A stretch of DNA of 64,000 bases, from contig NC_134462.1 of NCBI RefSeq assembly GCF_047948215.1, positions 115,410,937 to 115,474,936 on the forward strand. The letters are read 5' to 3'. This DNA comes from Lycorma delicatula (lineage: Eukaryota; Arthropoda; Insecta; Hemiptera; Fulgoridae). Below the pieces are notes generated by a model. The model searched no databases. It was given only the letters and a program-made list of their open reading frames with translations, and was not told where the DNA came from. A program made the translations under genes and the position numbers. Below, in pieces: positions 32,410-46,328 of this stretch (its first letter is position 1; each line of letters starts with the position of its first letter).

Positions 32410-32705
32410 ATTATATATATATATAAAATTAAATTTTTATTTAAACTTGCATCAACAATTAAAGTCATTAGACTTGTCAATGTAATGTAATTTTACCGGT
32501 AAACGTCATGAACTCAGATTGATCATTCCTGAGACGTGTGGTTAATTGAAACCCAAGTAGACCTAGAGATCACCGGTATCGCCATTTGGTATTCAAATTC
32601 TAATAAAAGCAACTATCTTTATCAGGATTCGAACCTGAGAATCGCTGAATTCGAAATCAGCTGATATACGACGAGTTTACCGCTAGACAAAATCGGTGGA
32701 TTTGT
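32410..32705 (-). mobile_element. tRNA-derived SINE, subfamily with TTGATGC tail
   Basis: Minus-strand reading from about 32,703: CCACCGATTTTGTCTAGCGG-TAAAC (A-box region), AAATCAGCTGATTTCGAA (read in part), B-box GGTTCGAATCC intact, then TTTTATTAGAATTTGAATACC, ACCGGTGATCTC, AGGAATGATCAATCTGAGTTC, and a tail ATGACTTTAATTGTTGATGC followed by A-rich sequence. The tail matches the plus-strand copy at 61,424-61,713 rather than those at 20,373 and 49,560. It lies directly beside the mariner right end. Confidence 0.85.
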
Positions 32706-34864
32706 AAAGCTATCAGAATGTTTTAAATTAAAAAAAGAATACTGAATGAAAATTTATGTTGTTGACAATAAATAATCAAAAAATTTACCTATATTTATAA
32801 AAATTTTTTTAACTAACCTTATTTTTTTATTGTTTAATTCAGTAAAAATGATATACTTAACACAAGTTTGCAAATATTAAAATATGTTATTTATTTAAAA
32901 GATGCATATAATGAAATACATTGTCCTAATAAAGAAACGGTTAGAAATATGCAAAAAGTGACAAAGTAAAGTTTTTATCAAGTTAAGATAAAGAACGCAA
33001 AGCACAAAGTAAAATGATGGCTAGAGATCGTAAGCTACGTTTATCTGGTATGCGGGTATTCATACCAGGTTTCAATTACATATGTTTGAAACTTTTATCA
33101 AGAAATAAGGTACTTAAACCATTTATTTTTCGTGAAAAAATATTTTTAAAAACAGCGTAAATCATATACAACATAAAACAAGCAACCCAAAATAAACAAT
33201 GATGAGACAAAAAAACTGAATTATAATTAAAAAAAGATTTGTGTTGTTATGTAATTTATCATTAAATCCAATTAAGTTTTATGGGAAAAAATTTAAAAAA
33301 GGAACAAAAAAGTAATATCTTCCAGAATATTACAAAAAAAATCATTAAAATTAGATCTATTTGGTGTACGGTAAGACTTAAACATGCTCTTAAAAAAAAA
33401 TCATAATGGTAAAAACTGAAAATATCTTTTTTTTAAATCATTTAGAGAAAATTTTAAATTTAATTTTGAAAATTAATGTTAAACTTATGTTGGGGGAAAA
33501 ACTGTATATATAAAATTAGTAGAAGAATGAGATTATAACAGCCAAGCTATCATGCTTCCTCAAAATTAAAATATCCTTGGATTTTGTATTCATAAAATTA
33601 AATAAGGTATTTTCTCTATGGTGGACAGCATAATATCATTTTCAGTATAGAAAAAATAAATTAGAGAATTTTTTCAAATCGATAATAATTAATAAAATTT
33701 ACAAAATCAGTTAAAAAAAAAAATATTGAAAATTAATTTTTTTTTCTTAAATATTGCTTTTGTATCAAAAACGAGGTTGAATTGGCACTTAAATATTTGA
33801 AAGATTATCTATTTATACGTTTTATGCTACAAACGGTGGGGGAATTTGTATTGGAGTGACTTTTTATAGAGCTTGTACGAGTATTCCGCAATTGGCCAAG
33901 CGCAAACGGGTCCATTATAACTTCCGGTCAGTCAGATCGCGTGGTAGGTTCTGCATGTCCACCATCTCTATTTACCCCTCCCATTTTTCATCTCAGGAAA
34001 TTGCATCATCGATCTGAATTTCAAGCACACCTCTTCAATTATGAATATAAAAATTACTTCTCGTCCTTTCGGTACGCACCCTTTATAATCTTGCTTAAAT
34101 ATCAAAACACATCTATTGGAAAATAAACGATTCTTAAATGACAACGGTTGTGAATTATTTCGTAGTAGTCGTATCCCAATCTCTACAGCGAATCGATTTA
34201 TTTATATGTTCAACGATTGCTCATCTGGTCTTCATTAAGAATATCCAGTTTTTGGCCCGTATTGGGCTGGAAAATTCAGCAAGGATTTAACTTTTCAGTT
34301 TACGAATCCTCTCTTTAATCTAGCATTCGTGACGATTAGTTATATAAACTATAAAAAATATATAAACTTTAGGAATAACTACATCGAAATGATAATTTTA
34401 GCTATTTTGAAAATGGAGTTCAATAATAAATAAATCAGAATCTACTGATTTAGCGTTCACTTTCAAATTTTATAATAAAACATTTAGTGATACTAAATTG
34501 TTTGGAGGAAATACAATATTTCACAATACTTTCAGAATATAGACTGGTGATAAGAAATTTTTATACTGTTTTGCCATTTACTTTAATTGAAATTCCGAAG
34601 TAAAATTTCATAGGTTTTGTAATTACTACTAAATTTACTGAATTTTTCGGTGATATCAGAAACTAGAGAATCCATACTAATCCGTTTTCATTCTTTTAGA
34701 TTAAGTTAAAAAAGAAGTTCCAAGATTTGTTTCAAGTGTATTTGTACTAAAACTACCATCGGATCGAACTTGTAGTATCTAACCAAATTACATAACAAAA
34801 CAAACAGGAACTATGAAATAACCTTTAGTTCAGCTTCTTTTAAGGATAGTATATAGGAAAAAAT
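32706..34864. other. AT-rich sequence, no gene recognised
   Basis: Poly(A/T)-rich DNA with short frames only. A less AT-rich patch at 33,890-33,990 shows no coding or TE match. Confidence 0.5.
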
Positions 34865-35499
34865 CTGATGCGGCACCACATGACGTCATTGTACGCCTAT
34901 TAAATTACGTATACACCTTTTTTTTTAAAAAAAATGAAAAGTACATAAAATCTTATTTCCATATTTCTTTTAATTGTTATTATTGAAATATTATTTATCG
35001 TATTTTTTTTAAAATCAGAAGTTAATAATTATTAATAAATCAATATATTTAAAATAGTAAAAAAAGTTTAAAACGAAGTCGGTTTTGAATCTATGTGCCT
35101 TCCCCTTGTAAGATCCAAATATTTCATTAATTAAAATTTTATTTGGCTATAACTCTGGAATCAATGAAAATAAGTACCACTTATGATATATCCAAATTAT
35201 TTGGATTTTGGGCTTTCTTAGACACTTCTGGTTCAGGTGATTGCAAACAAAAGAGGAGGTACACAACTAGATATCACAACAGTCCTAAATCCAAAATTTC
35301 AACAACCTAATCTAATCGTTTTTGAGTTATGCGAGATATATACAGTCGTACGTAGGTACGGTCATCACACCGAAACCAGTCAAAATGGATTCAGTGGTGG
35401 TCAAAATGGATAATTCCGTTGAAATCTGAAACCGAAACTTTTCGCTTCGTACAAGTACAAGGAAGTTTTTACTTTCTTTTACTTCGTACAAGGAAGTAA
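34865..35499 (+). repeat. Unclassified 600-bp interspersed repeat, copy A
   Basis: It begins CTGATGCGGCACCACATGACG and shares successive blocks with copies B, C and D: TGTACGCCTATTAAATTA, AATAAATCAATATATTTAAA, CCTTCCCCTTGTAAGATCC, TTTATTTGGCTATAACTCTGG, AATAAGTACCACTTATGA, then GGAGGTACACAACTAGAT. Next come TTTTTGAGTTATGCGAGATA, GTCAAAATGGATTCAG and finally ACTTCGTACAAGGAAGTA. The last part repeats the ACTT..AAGGAAGT motif in a scrambled way. No protein of useful length is encoded. Confidence 0.85.
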
Positions 35500-38189
35500 A
35501 AAGAGACAACCTCGTCGAACCGTATTTTACGTAATATTCTAATCTACCTAATTCCTCTGTATATTAAGGATATTTGTTAAAACTTATGTTAATAAAAAAT
35601 TAATTTAGTTAGTAGTTTCAGGTACGTTCAGGTAACCTCGTCGTTTGTGAATGGACTTTACCGTCCAAAAAACGAGCTGGCGAGGAACTGCTAGACATGA
35701 AGTCACAGTAAGTGATCATTAGACAAATTTTTCAAGACTGTTGACTTCTGCTGTTCAGAAAATAGCAGAAGTAAAGTCAAGTCACTTACTTACCCGACTT
35801 AAATGGTGTGAAGATTAATTCTTCATTTAATTTTATTCTTGGAAACTATTAAATATTACCAAGTTATTTCGTAGTTATTTTAATTTTCGTGTATTTTATT
35901 TATATTTACTGTTTTTGTACTCATCGAGGATTATCATTGGATGATCCTATTTCAAGTGATAACCTATCATACGAGTTACAACTTCAATATGAAAACTGAT
36001 TATAAATAAAAGAATTCACAAAAAAAATTGTTGCACATATAATTTTCTGTAAAGAAAAATATATATATTTACACGCTGAGTTCATATTGAGTTAATAAAT
36101 AATGAAAGTAAAGCTGAAATTTATCTAGTTTTGCGAACACTGACTGGCCGATGAAAAAATAATTATCGTCACTGTCACGTTCGGCTGGAAAGAGAAAAAC
36201 TATTATCCTGTTGGATTAAGCGGAGTTAGATTTGTATATGAAAAAAAGTAAAAGGCTTTTACAGTTTTTATGAACTTTATTTGTCCACAAAATTGTATTT
36301 TTAGAATTAATTGAAATAAAACAAATAAATAAATAAATTTCTAAAAAATGGCTGTTTAATTTCGTGAGTCATATTTGATTTTTTATTTCGTATAATTTAT
36401 GCTATTATTTTTTATCGATTTTTATTTTAATAAATATGTTGCTTTAATACATTTTATAAAATTTATTTTTGTAATAAGTGTATTAATATATTGGAACCGT
36501 TGTACTTCGTAGATTTGTTGCAAAGACCCTAAACTACGCAGACAAATTCAGGCACACAACTTTATTAACAGGTGAATGCCTGATTTGACACGGTCACTGA
36601 TGTTTCATGTAACAGTCCACGGACCGCACAGTACACACGGTCGTAGTTAAGTCCTGCTTATGGCAAAAAAAGATTTTCGCTTTAAAAAATAAATAATACT
36701 TTATTTATGTTGTTCATAAAGTTGATACGGACTGAACTATATAATGTAATGAGGTAGCAGTTTGAAAGTAGTTTTTTAGAGGTTAGTAGGTGTATAGTTG
36801 TTGATTTATTTCAAAAGTATTTGTGTTGAAAGAACCGAGCGGAGGACAAATGTACGCAAAATACGTGAAAGGATGTCTACTTTGCTTACTTCTATTCGAA
36901 GCAGTCCTACGAAAAAAGGATACAATTCCCATGGGTTCACATATACTTGTTACATTCAACAAACTGAACACAAATAAAGTAAGCTACTCGGACGGCTATA
37001 CGCGCGCGCACGTGCTTGCGTACGTAAATGCGCGTCCTTAAAAAATCTGTTTAACAAAAATCGTAATGAACCCGATGTTTTTCGGTTACAACCAAACATT
37101 TATTTACCGAATTTTACTTCCGCAGTTTTTTTTTGTATTAACATGAGTATAACTACATCCATTGAGAACGATTCACAAATGTAGTTTTCTTTTATTTTTC
37201 CCTCCCTAACGGGGTAACCTTTCGGTTAAACGACAGGTATATTTATTTATGGATCGGTATTTGAGAAGAAAAAGAAAACATATGGTGAATCTTTTCATTT
37301 TGTATGCGAAAAAGTGTAAATATTACACAACGATTTCAGAATACTAACGTGAAGATAACTTTTGTAGGCAAAACAGAAAATTTAATATGAAATAACTCAC
37401 CTACATGCAAAATTAAATGTGTTTACTTTTTTCTTACATTGTAGCTAATTCGTATACAAATATACAATTCTAAACAAATTCACGACATGCCTATATTGAA
37501 TTGTTATAATTTGGTTGGAAACTAACACAACAATTTCATAGTTTCTAGCTTTCATATAAGTGAAAGTCGTACATAATAAAAGGAAATGTAACTGGTTCTG
37601 ATTCACTGGTAATCATTATGAACTCACTAAAGTTTTAGGATTTTATTTATCCATACTGGAAAATATATCTTAGCAACGGTTATAATATTCCCATATTACA
37701 GTTGGCTAAAACTTAGTACTTCCTAAATGATTGTACGAACATTTCTAACAACTGAACATAGGGAGATGTATTTGTGACTAGTTATTATAAATTGTTAATA
37801 ACATCAGTAATGAGATTGGGTGATTAAATCCTGCAGTCGAATATAATTTTGTGTATCCCGATTGGGTCGATGTATTTGGATTACATTATAATCAATTTTT
37901 TCACAATTTTTATCATATAACGACTCAATTTACTAAAAAATAAATGTAATAAAAAATATAGAAAAGAAAAACTATGGTGATTTTAGTTTATAGAACTTCA
38001 AATAATCGGCTACTATTTTGGAAATGTTGTTTAGATGTTTTCCCCATTGATGAAATGTAAGTTCTTTCCAGTATAAAACACTCACAAAAGAAAAAAAATC
38101 ATAATTTGAAAGAAAGGTAACGATGGTCCCAAAACCACGCAAATCTGTAGAAGTATCTTCGTATAGACTTATCAACCTTTTACTGAATC
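35500..38189. other. AT-rich sequence, no gene recognised
   Basis: Frames at 36,783-37,041 on both strands show no known motif. A CG-rich alternating purine/pyrimidine run (ACGCGCGCGCACGTG) is near 37,001. A GC-moderate patch at 36,540-36,650 is unclassified. Confidence 0.45.
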
Positions 38190-39235
38190 TCTCTTTGAGA
38201 GGCTCTTCCTTGGATGAATTAGGTCTATTTGATAGAAGGGAGTGTTATCCTTGACCACCAATTTAGTTTTCGGAGTGGTCATTCCAGCACTGAACAAATC
38301 ATAGAATTGTTGACGTCATCAGCGGTTGTTTAGAAAGGAAGGAATATTGCTCGGCAGTTTTAAAAAAAATATCCAACATGCTTTCGATAAGTTATGGTTA
38401 CCTGGTCTGCTGTACAAACTTAAGATAAGGCTGCCCAAACTATATTATTTGATATAACCAATCTTGATGGACGGTTTTTTCACAGTTAAATCAGGCTTTT
38501 TTATACTAAATCGGTGGTTTAGCAGGTCCAGTCTTGGACCCGGTTTTTATTCAAGGATTATAACACTCTTGCTTCCTTTGGTGATAACACGGCGATTGAT
38601 GTTGACCCAAAAGTAGCATCGAAGAAACTGCAATCAGAGTCAGACCTTCTCAGCGAATGGTTTTCTAAATGGATGGTACAACATGTTAATACTGCAAATA
38701 CGAGTCATTCCACATTTTAATGAGGAGAGAAATTTCTACTCGCGAGTCTGTCAAGACGGATTTCATATTCCTCATTCAGACAACGTATGACAACTAGGAT
38801 TTTACTTGGGCCTTCCCCTAACGTGAAAAAATTACCTGACAGAGACGAGAGGACATTCAAATATTAAATATTGGTGGTTAAACTGGTTATTTGGAAAGAA
38901 GTCCGTGTTGTCGTGAAGTAACAAACTGTTGTTGTTATATAAGCGTTTTTAAACCCAATATGTGCCTACGGGATAGGCACATATCGATAGCAATATCGAT
39001 ATTAACATATGGGAGACGCCATGTTTTGCGAAGAACAAGAAGATCCATGATTTTAGGCATGCCATCTAATCGTGAAGAAATTCACCGGTTAAACTCAGAG
39101 CATTTACTTAAGCTTAACACGCATGAAAATCTGGCTGTTAACTACTGGAAAACAGTGATGATGTGAGACGAATGAAAAGATTACATGTACTGGATCTTGA
39201 AACTTGTGCGGTGAACATTGTTCTTTCTTTGTTTT
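38190..39235 (+). pseudogene. Decayed Jockey-type LINE reverse transcriptase and C-terminus
   Basis: Across frames I read FSFRSGHSSTEQIIELLT near 38,262, NIQHAFDKLWLPGLLYKL near 38,370-38,420, AGPVLDPVF near 38,525, a lost catalytic box near FGDNTAIDVDP (38,578-38,612), and LSEWFSKWM near 38,652. The end is an 80-codon frame with RRTRRSMILGMPSNREEIHRLNSEHLLKL (39,020-39,100). The order and spacing fit a Jockey-clade reverse transcriptase, with many stops and deletions. A perfect 11 bp hairpin (38,958-38,984) interrupts it. Too decayed for closer assignment. Confidence 0.75.
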
Positions 39236-42200
39236 ATTTAACTGTTGTGTTGACCATTTATCCTTTTTTCTTTGTTTCATTACTTGTTGATTTATGTGTT
39301 CTTTGTTACTGGCTTTGAGTACATTGTTAGTTATATTCTAATCGTTGTATTTTTAACTGAATTATTCTTTGTTCAAACTTTTATTGTATTGTCTTGATGT
39401 ATCACTGGATTCCTCTCTTTCACGTCATTGTTACCTTATACGATGTAATTATAGTTTCGTTATTTGGGAAACGTATTGTAAATAAAACATTGTACAACAA
39501 AAAAATAAAAATAATAATAAATGAATAAAAAAGTACTACATAACTGAAATTGTAAATAAAAACACAAATAAATCCACCGATTACCTACAGAATAATCGAG
39601 CCAAGATCACAGAAACGTATTGATTTTATACATTTGCTTTCTATTTTTAAGAAATACAAACAATTTTATTATTCTGAAAACAATCATTTTGATCCATTCA
39701 CGTTTGACTTAAACTTTATACAAGCATGACTGGAAAAAAAAAATTACTCAATTATGATTGGATCAACGTTTATAATACAATCGTGTTTATAACTCACTCG
39801 TCAAGGCCTCCTGTACGTACGTTTTAAATTTTGTTCAAGGTATAATCTTTAACAAATACTTTTTGAATATAACTTTTTATTCTATTAGAAAAATTCCTCT
39901 GGTTAAGTTCCGTTTATGCTTTTGCCAGATATATTAGATGGAAAACCTTTTTTAAATTAAAAATTTAATTTTATTTTCAAGTGAAAGTGTAAGAAAATTG
40001 ATTGGAAGATTTGTGATAAAATATGAAATATTCTCATATTGTAGAAGGCGTTGGTTATAATATATATTTTTTTTTTTGTTGTAAAAATGTAATTTCCTTA
40101 CCATTGTCACTTCTATAACAGTTTTTTTTTTATATAGGCAGAAGTAGTTCTTATTCATATTACAATAAAAATAAAATAAAAAAATACACAAATTTTAAAA
40201 AAGAACACTTATTAAAAAAAAAAATGAAAACTGATCAAAAACAGTATTATTAAAAACTACAAATTTATGTTTATAATCCTTGCTTAAGTTCGATTTTTTA
40301 AAGTTTTTCGAATTAGCAGCAAATTTTTGGTAATCATTTTTAATTTAGTCTTGTTTCTGCGTAATTGAGATTTAAATAAGAATTAAAAAAGTTATTTTTA
40401 ATTTTTAATTCGGTTTTTATCCGCTTGAAATCTGTTTAATTTTAAAACATTTATTTTGTTTTTATAAGAGTCTTTCATGAATATTTTTCAAAAAAAAAGA
40501 AAAAAGAAACATGATTAACCTTTTATTGGCCCCCACCATTTGATGAGTTTGAAATAATTTTCATCTTTCAATTTAGATTAAAAAAGATGCGTCTACCATT
40601 TTCCAATGTATTTTATTAAAATATTTATATTTATCTGATGGTGTAAATCGTCTGATACTTATTCAATGAAAATCTGGTTCAGTTATTATGAAACTGTAAG
40701 GGAAACAAAAAATAAAATACATCTAAACATGTTATTCTCGTTCTGTTATTATCGGATAGAAAATTATACAATAAATCAAGATTGAAAATTTAAAGGGATT
40801 ATAGTGCGTACAATTTTTCCTCTATATTTATTACTTTCCTGATTGTGAGAAAAAAATGATATAATATTCTTACCTTTCTAATATCTTAAAATTTTTTTTT
40901 TGTATTTTTTTAAACAAGGAATAATCATGAAATTAAATATTTTATAATCGCAATAATTTGAAAATTTCTTTTCTAAGCAAGACTACATAATTCATTTTAA
41001 TATATTTTTCATTATAATGTTTTGTAAGCTATATCAAAAGAAACTTGAACTAATAAGCGTGTTAAATCATTTTTGTTATCTAAGAAACTAGAAGGAAAAA
41101 GCGGGATAGTAATATAGGCGTTTTATAAAGAAAGAAAAAGATGAAATGAAAAGAGAAAATAAGTAAGTAGCTAAGAAAAGATAGTCTTCATGTTTCAATA
41201 TTTCATAAAGACTGAGCACCTCTAATGCTTTAATACTATATCTCCTCAAAGTAAAGAAGATGCTTCATCGTAATTCCGCCTGTTCTTCTGCCTGATGTTA
41301 CTTCTATGCCTGTTGCTTACCATCCCCGCTTCTACTACACTTCTAGCTTACATCATTATTTCATTTATAATATCATAATTCTTTTGCAGATTTTCCTTAC
41401 ATTCTTCTTTGCTTTAATTTATCTCCTTTTACTAGTATTCTTTATTTACTTTTCTTTTAGTCGGACAATTACATCTTATAACTTTCTTTTGTTACGCACT
41501 AAACAAGCAATAAATGAGTAATTCTTTGTTCGGTTACCTTTTTTGAATATTTAAACTCGTCGCAAGTACAACGGAGTGAATGCACCGTTATTAGTTAAAA
41601 AGCGACCCCCTCAAAACATTGTGGTTTTTCGTTTATAACTGTACGTTTTGAGCCCTGCTGAGTCTAAAAACACAATAAAAAGTTTTATATGTACTACTTT
41701 GATTCACCTATTAGGAACGGTTTAACTTATAATCAGGGGTTCTTGTGTTTATCAGAGTAAATGTGTTTATTGAATTAATAAAAAAAACTGGACATCTGAC
41801 GAGTGTTTTGGAATATATTAAAGATGGTGTATTAAACATGAATGGATATAGGTGCATATAAAGAAATTTATTCGTGCGTTTACAAAAAAGCTAGCTTGTA
41901 GAATTAAACGCGTTTACAATTGGAAAATAACCCCTTAACGCTGAAAATTGATTACGTTTTTAAGTTTTATTTAATTCAACTTATTCACGAGAAACAGTTC
42001 ACATAGTTTCTTCTTAAATGAGGCGTTATCAGGATGGAATAACAGGTTATGTTACTTTATAGGCTTCTCCGTTGAACAACCTCACGTCTTAAAACATATT
42101 TATAAAAAATTACCTCTTATAGTTATGAAAATTTTTTAAAAAAGGTGTTTGTTTAAGAATCTTCTAGAAATTTTGTAAAACTCCTTCTTCTAAATTTATT

Positions 42201-44899
42201 ACCATAAGATTTTAGGGGCTCATCTATCAGTTCCATATTCGTTTCTGTTCCTAAATTTAGCGGATGATGAAATTCTCGATTTTTCAGTTGTTTTGGTCAT
42301 TTGGACTTGTGTGCCGTAGCATTTATCTTACAGACCAGAAAAAAATCGCTGTTCCAAATAATATTTTCTCTTTCTCTTATCAACTAATGTATTAGCAATG
42401 CAATTTGGTGTAGCGCAAAAAATCATTCATTACTTAGATACATATCCATTCAAAAATCCCACTTTTGTGCTTACATTCAATCAGCAATATGTATTTTCGC
42501 CTCTGAGAAACATGATTCATAAATCTGAAATGATTTTATATCATATTTTAACATAGATCACTAAATTTCTTTCAGTAAAAACAACTTTTAAATTGATTTT
42601 CTAATCACTACTACAAATGACATTTATAGTTAATACTTTGATACAAAGTATAGTCGACTCAAATTCTTTAGAACGCATTTATATAAAGAATACAAGTTTA
42701 AGGCGATCTTAGTGCCCTCCAATCATGTGATTCACCCTACGTCCTTTGTAGTTAAATTATACTTGTGAAACGACAACAGGTATATGCGACCTCAAACAGT
42801 TTTTAAAACATTATAAAAATATTTATACTATAACCTCCCTCCGTTATACAATGCACCACAAGCCTGTTTTTTATTTATTCTTAAGAAATGAAATAATGAT
42901 ACACGTTTTCTTTGTAAGTGGACAACATATTCTAGTTAGTTATGAGGGAAGAGTAGAATAGATGTGCGTGCTCAACAACAGATGTTTGGAGAAGTGCAAG
43001 GATTAATTTCTTCTACTTCTTTCCACTCCTATATTTATAACGGTTATTCAGCCCAGCAGTTACATGGTTTTACCTGCAGCAAAATATATTACGCCACCGA
43101 CGGTCGTGTTTTGTAGTAATGTAGAGAGTCCTCATTAGATTCCTGTTCTTATGAAAGCCCCTCTTACGTAATACATAGTGGCTCTGGGGAAATTTAGTTT
43201 TTGCTTTCGTCTTTAATTTTGTAGAAATAAATTCGAGAATGACGTGAGTAACCTTTGCGTAATAACTACAACGGAATGAATATAAACTTTTATTAATATA
43301 ATTTGCATTGTGATATTAGCCAAAAATATCAATTTTATGTTGTGGCGCAGTAAGAATGATAAATTATAAAAATTATAACGAAAATCATTACACAATGCGT
43401 AATTTTAATATAACAGTTTTTTAATTGTAAGAATGTAAGACTTATCATTTATCAACCTCTATTTCTATTTTTAGCTTAATAAGTGAAAATCTTGTCAACT
43501 GAATATTTTAAACGCTTGAAAAAAATAGACAGTATACCAAATCGCATTTGAATTTGGGTAAATTACATTGAAATTATAATAAATTAATTAACATCGGATT
43601 CTAATTTCTCAAATTACTTTAAATTATAATTTCTTTACACGTTCGTAAAAAGAAATGGATAAATACTTAGCTCAGTTCTTTCTAACTGTACGACTCGGCA
43701 TTAAGAGAGGTAACGAAAATAAGCCGAAAATATTTCTGCCATTGATATTAACCCACTGGCTCAAGTATAGTATTTTTTTTTTACCTGTCTAAATTTTATG
43801 TCACGAGGTCTATAATTTTTTCAGTTTTGGTTTTCTGTTTTGATGATATATACATTTAATCACGATTAATAACAATATTTTGCAGTCATTTTTAATGAAA
43901 AGTAGTGAATGATATCGCTTACAGACGGCGCAGACGCTCTCTATTCCCAGGAGAAACAAGTAACCTAGACGACTGACTGCGAGGCCAATCAACGTACATC
44001 GTGATTGTTTTAAAATATTCCAGATGTTTTGTGTTTCAAGTTTTCCAGGATATTCCGCTGAGAGTAATGTTTATAAAAATCTTTATGAGCAAACTACTTT
44101 CATTTATTTTGATAGCAATAGGCAAAAGGCACTGAATTAATTAAACTTTTATTTTTCGCTTAAATTTATTTGTTATATTACATATACGTAAATATGTGTC
44201 CTTGTATGCTTATGCGTGAGTAGTCGAATGTATACATAGGGAAGCTGCAAATAGTTACAAGAAATCCAAGAGAGGTGCGAGATCTAAAATTTCTGTAAAA
44301 CATTAATTAGTATAAATAATTTAAAGGTATGTAACAGACATTTTATAATTAAACTATAACAGGTACTTTTCTTATAATATGTATACAAAGTGACAGTTTT
44401 AAGTAATAAATTAATATGTACTGACGCTAAACGAAGAAATTTTAGATCTAAACTTCGGATATACTGATAAACTATAGTACTTGTACAACATAGTATGCTT
44501 GTAAAGTAAAGGAGGCAACGTAAAATTTTGAAAAACATTTTTGTCTAAATCTGCTATTAACGTTTTTATTCTCTCTTCGTAAATAGTTATTCTAATTTGT
44601 GATTTCTTTTTTCCAATGAAAGTACAATATTTTTTATTTGTATATATATTTTCTAATCGTAGAACTTTATTTAAAAATATTATCCGAAAGTTGCACGCGA
44701 ATGATTTATATAAAAAATCAATTTTTCGTTTAAATTTTCATAGATTCACTTATTGTACGTTTTCAAAAGTTTTATACTAAAATCGCTGGGATATTATGTG
44801 AGATTCCCGCAAGGGGAAATTACAGGAGACTTGGAAAGCACTTTAATATTTTAGAACTAAAGTTTTCGTTTTCGGTACGTCAATATATCATATTTGTTT
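39236..44899. other. Long AT-rich region, no gene recognised
   Basis: Over 5.6 kb I see only short frames, T- and A-runs, and no repeat that matches others in the window. Slightly richer patches at 42,940-43,180 and 43,900-44,010 carry no motif. The frame at 41,306-41,521 is hydrophobic through T-rich codons and not convincing. Confidence 0.5.
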
Positions 44900-45240
44900 T
44901 GAACAAGTGACAGGGGAAATCCAAGGAGACATATGGGACAAGACACGGTGTGGCGTTGGATGCTGCACTCCGGTTTAAGAGGGGGGGGGGATGGTGCGAC
45001 GGCGAGGAGAAAGTAAGGGGTACGTCGGAGTTAAAGAAGGGTGAGGGGGCTTAGCGAGGAGGGAGAGGTCTCACAAATATTGTGGAATAAGCTGTATGGA
45101 AATCGAGTGGGGTTAGAAAGCGAACAGATTTCAGCCCCCACAGATTCTCGTCCCAGGATGACGAGTAAAGCCAGGTCGACCATCCCTTGTCCAAACATTG
45201 CACTATAAGCTTAACTTTGGCTGGCTGAACTTCCCCTTAA
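44900..45240. other. GC-rich island in AT-rich DNA, unclassified
   Basis: This block contrasts with its surroundings, has a run of about 11 G near 44,982, and is mostly purine-rich on the plus strand (44,990-45,080). One plus-strand frame stays open for about 45 codons (ETYGTRHGVALDAALRF... from about 44,926) without a recognisable domain. It could be a fragment of a GC-rich retroelement, a CpG-type regulatory region or a non-coding exon. Confidence 0.4.
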
Positions 45241-45696
45241 TCATGACAAAAAGTAACAATAATTAATAGATAAGAAATCAGTAGATATGTACAATACGAC
45301 AGAGATTTCAAGTAGGCTTACATAAAAATTACTGAAACTTTTTAAAGGTAAAAAAGATACGTTTAAGTTTTTAAAAATAAAATTCTTTTATTTAAATATA
45401 TTAAATTTAATTAAAAATTAAAAAAATCATATTAAACTTAATTAAATATTAAATTCCATTCTCTTAATAATATTATGAAGATTTTATAATTATTAATCAG
45501 TAAATTAAAAACAAAATGAAATAGAATTTTAATTTTTACATACTTTTTTAACTGTTAAAAATATTACTTCAATGGAATATATTAAATTTTTTTGTTGGTA
45601 TGTAGCAACAAAAAAGAATATAATTTTTTATTTTTAAATTACCTAGCCACAAAATGAGTAGTAGAGCTCTATAAATGTTCATTTAAATAACATTTT

Positions 45697-45905
45697 AACC
45701 CATTAGGTTATCTAATGGTAAAATAGTCGTCGCAAATCAGCTGTTTAACTGCTTGCTTTCGAAGTCGAAGGTTCTGAGTCCTGACTTCATACTAAAGTAA
45801 GTAACTTTTGCAAGGGTTTAAATACGAGATAGTAGATACGAGTTTACTTTGATCGGGGTTAAATTACTCCATATTTCAGGAACTCCATTTTTTCAACTAC
45901 TACTA
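45697..45905 (+). mobile_element. tRNA-derived SINE, diverged
   Basis: AACCCATTAGGTTATCTAATGG-TAAAATAGTCGTCGCAAATCAGCTG is the A-box half. GAAGTCGAAGGTTCTGAGTCCTGAC holds a degenerate B-box, followed by AGTAACTTTTGCAAGGGTTTAAATACGAGA. It shares the head order with the other copies, but the 3' part differs and ends near a TTTATTTATTTATTTTATTTA tract. Confidence 0.7.
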
Positions 45906-46328
45906 TTTATTTATTTATTTTATTTAGCTTATGGGACTAAAATATAACACCAATTACAGTCAAAATTACAAACAAAGTTTTAACAAACTAATATATGCTA
46001 TCGATTCTGGAGTCGCCATCAGGATTCTCTTCATAAGCTGTCCTAGGGCAAACTTCTGTGATGCGTCTGAAAGTTTGATTCTCACCACACTCACAAAGGG
46101 GCGAAGGTGTTTTACCCTATTTATACAGGAAATAGGCGCACCTACTATGCTGAGTCCGTATTATGTTTAGCGTTGACCATGTCTTACGTGACAAGTCAAA
46201 ACCCGGCGGCCTTTGAGTAATACATGTGATGTGGTTATTCTGCTTTGTGGTCCATTCTCGACGCTAGGAACTACTACTATAACCGGCTTATTAGAGTAGA
46301 TGGGTTTTACTGTTACTATTAGAAACTT
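45906..46328 (-). other. Probable 3' UTR of the downstream LINE relic
   Basis: This GC-moderate stretch directly follows the stop of the minus-strand LINE frame at 46,329 and is unlike the AT-rich DNA further left. The plus-strand frame at 45,931-46,170 has no known motif. The 3' junction was not identified. Confidence 0.4.
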
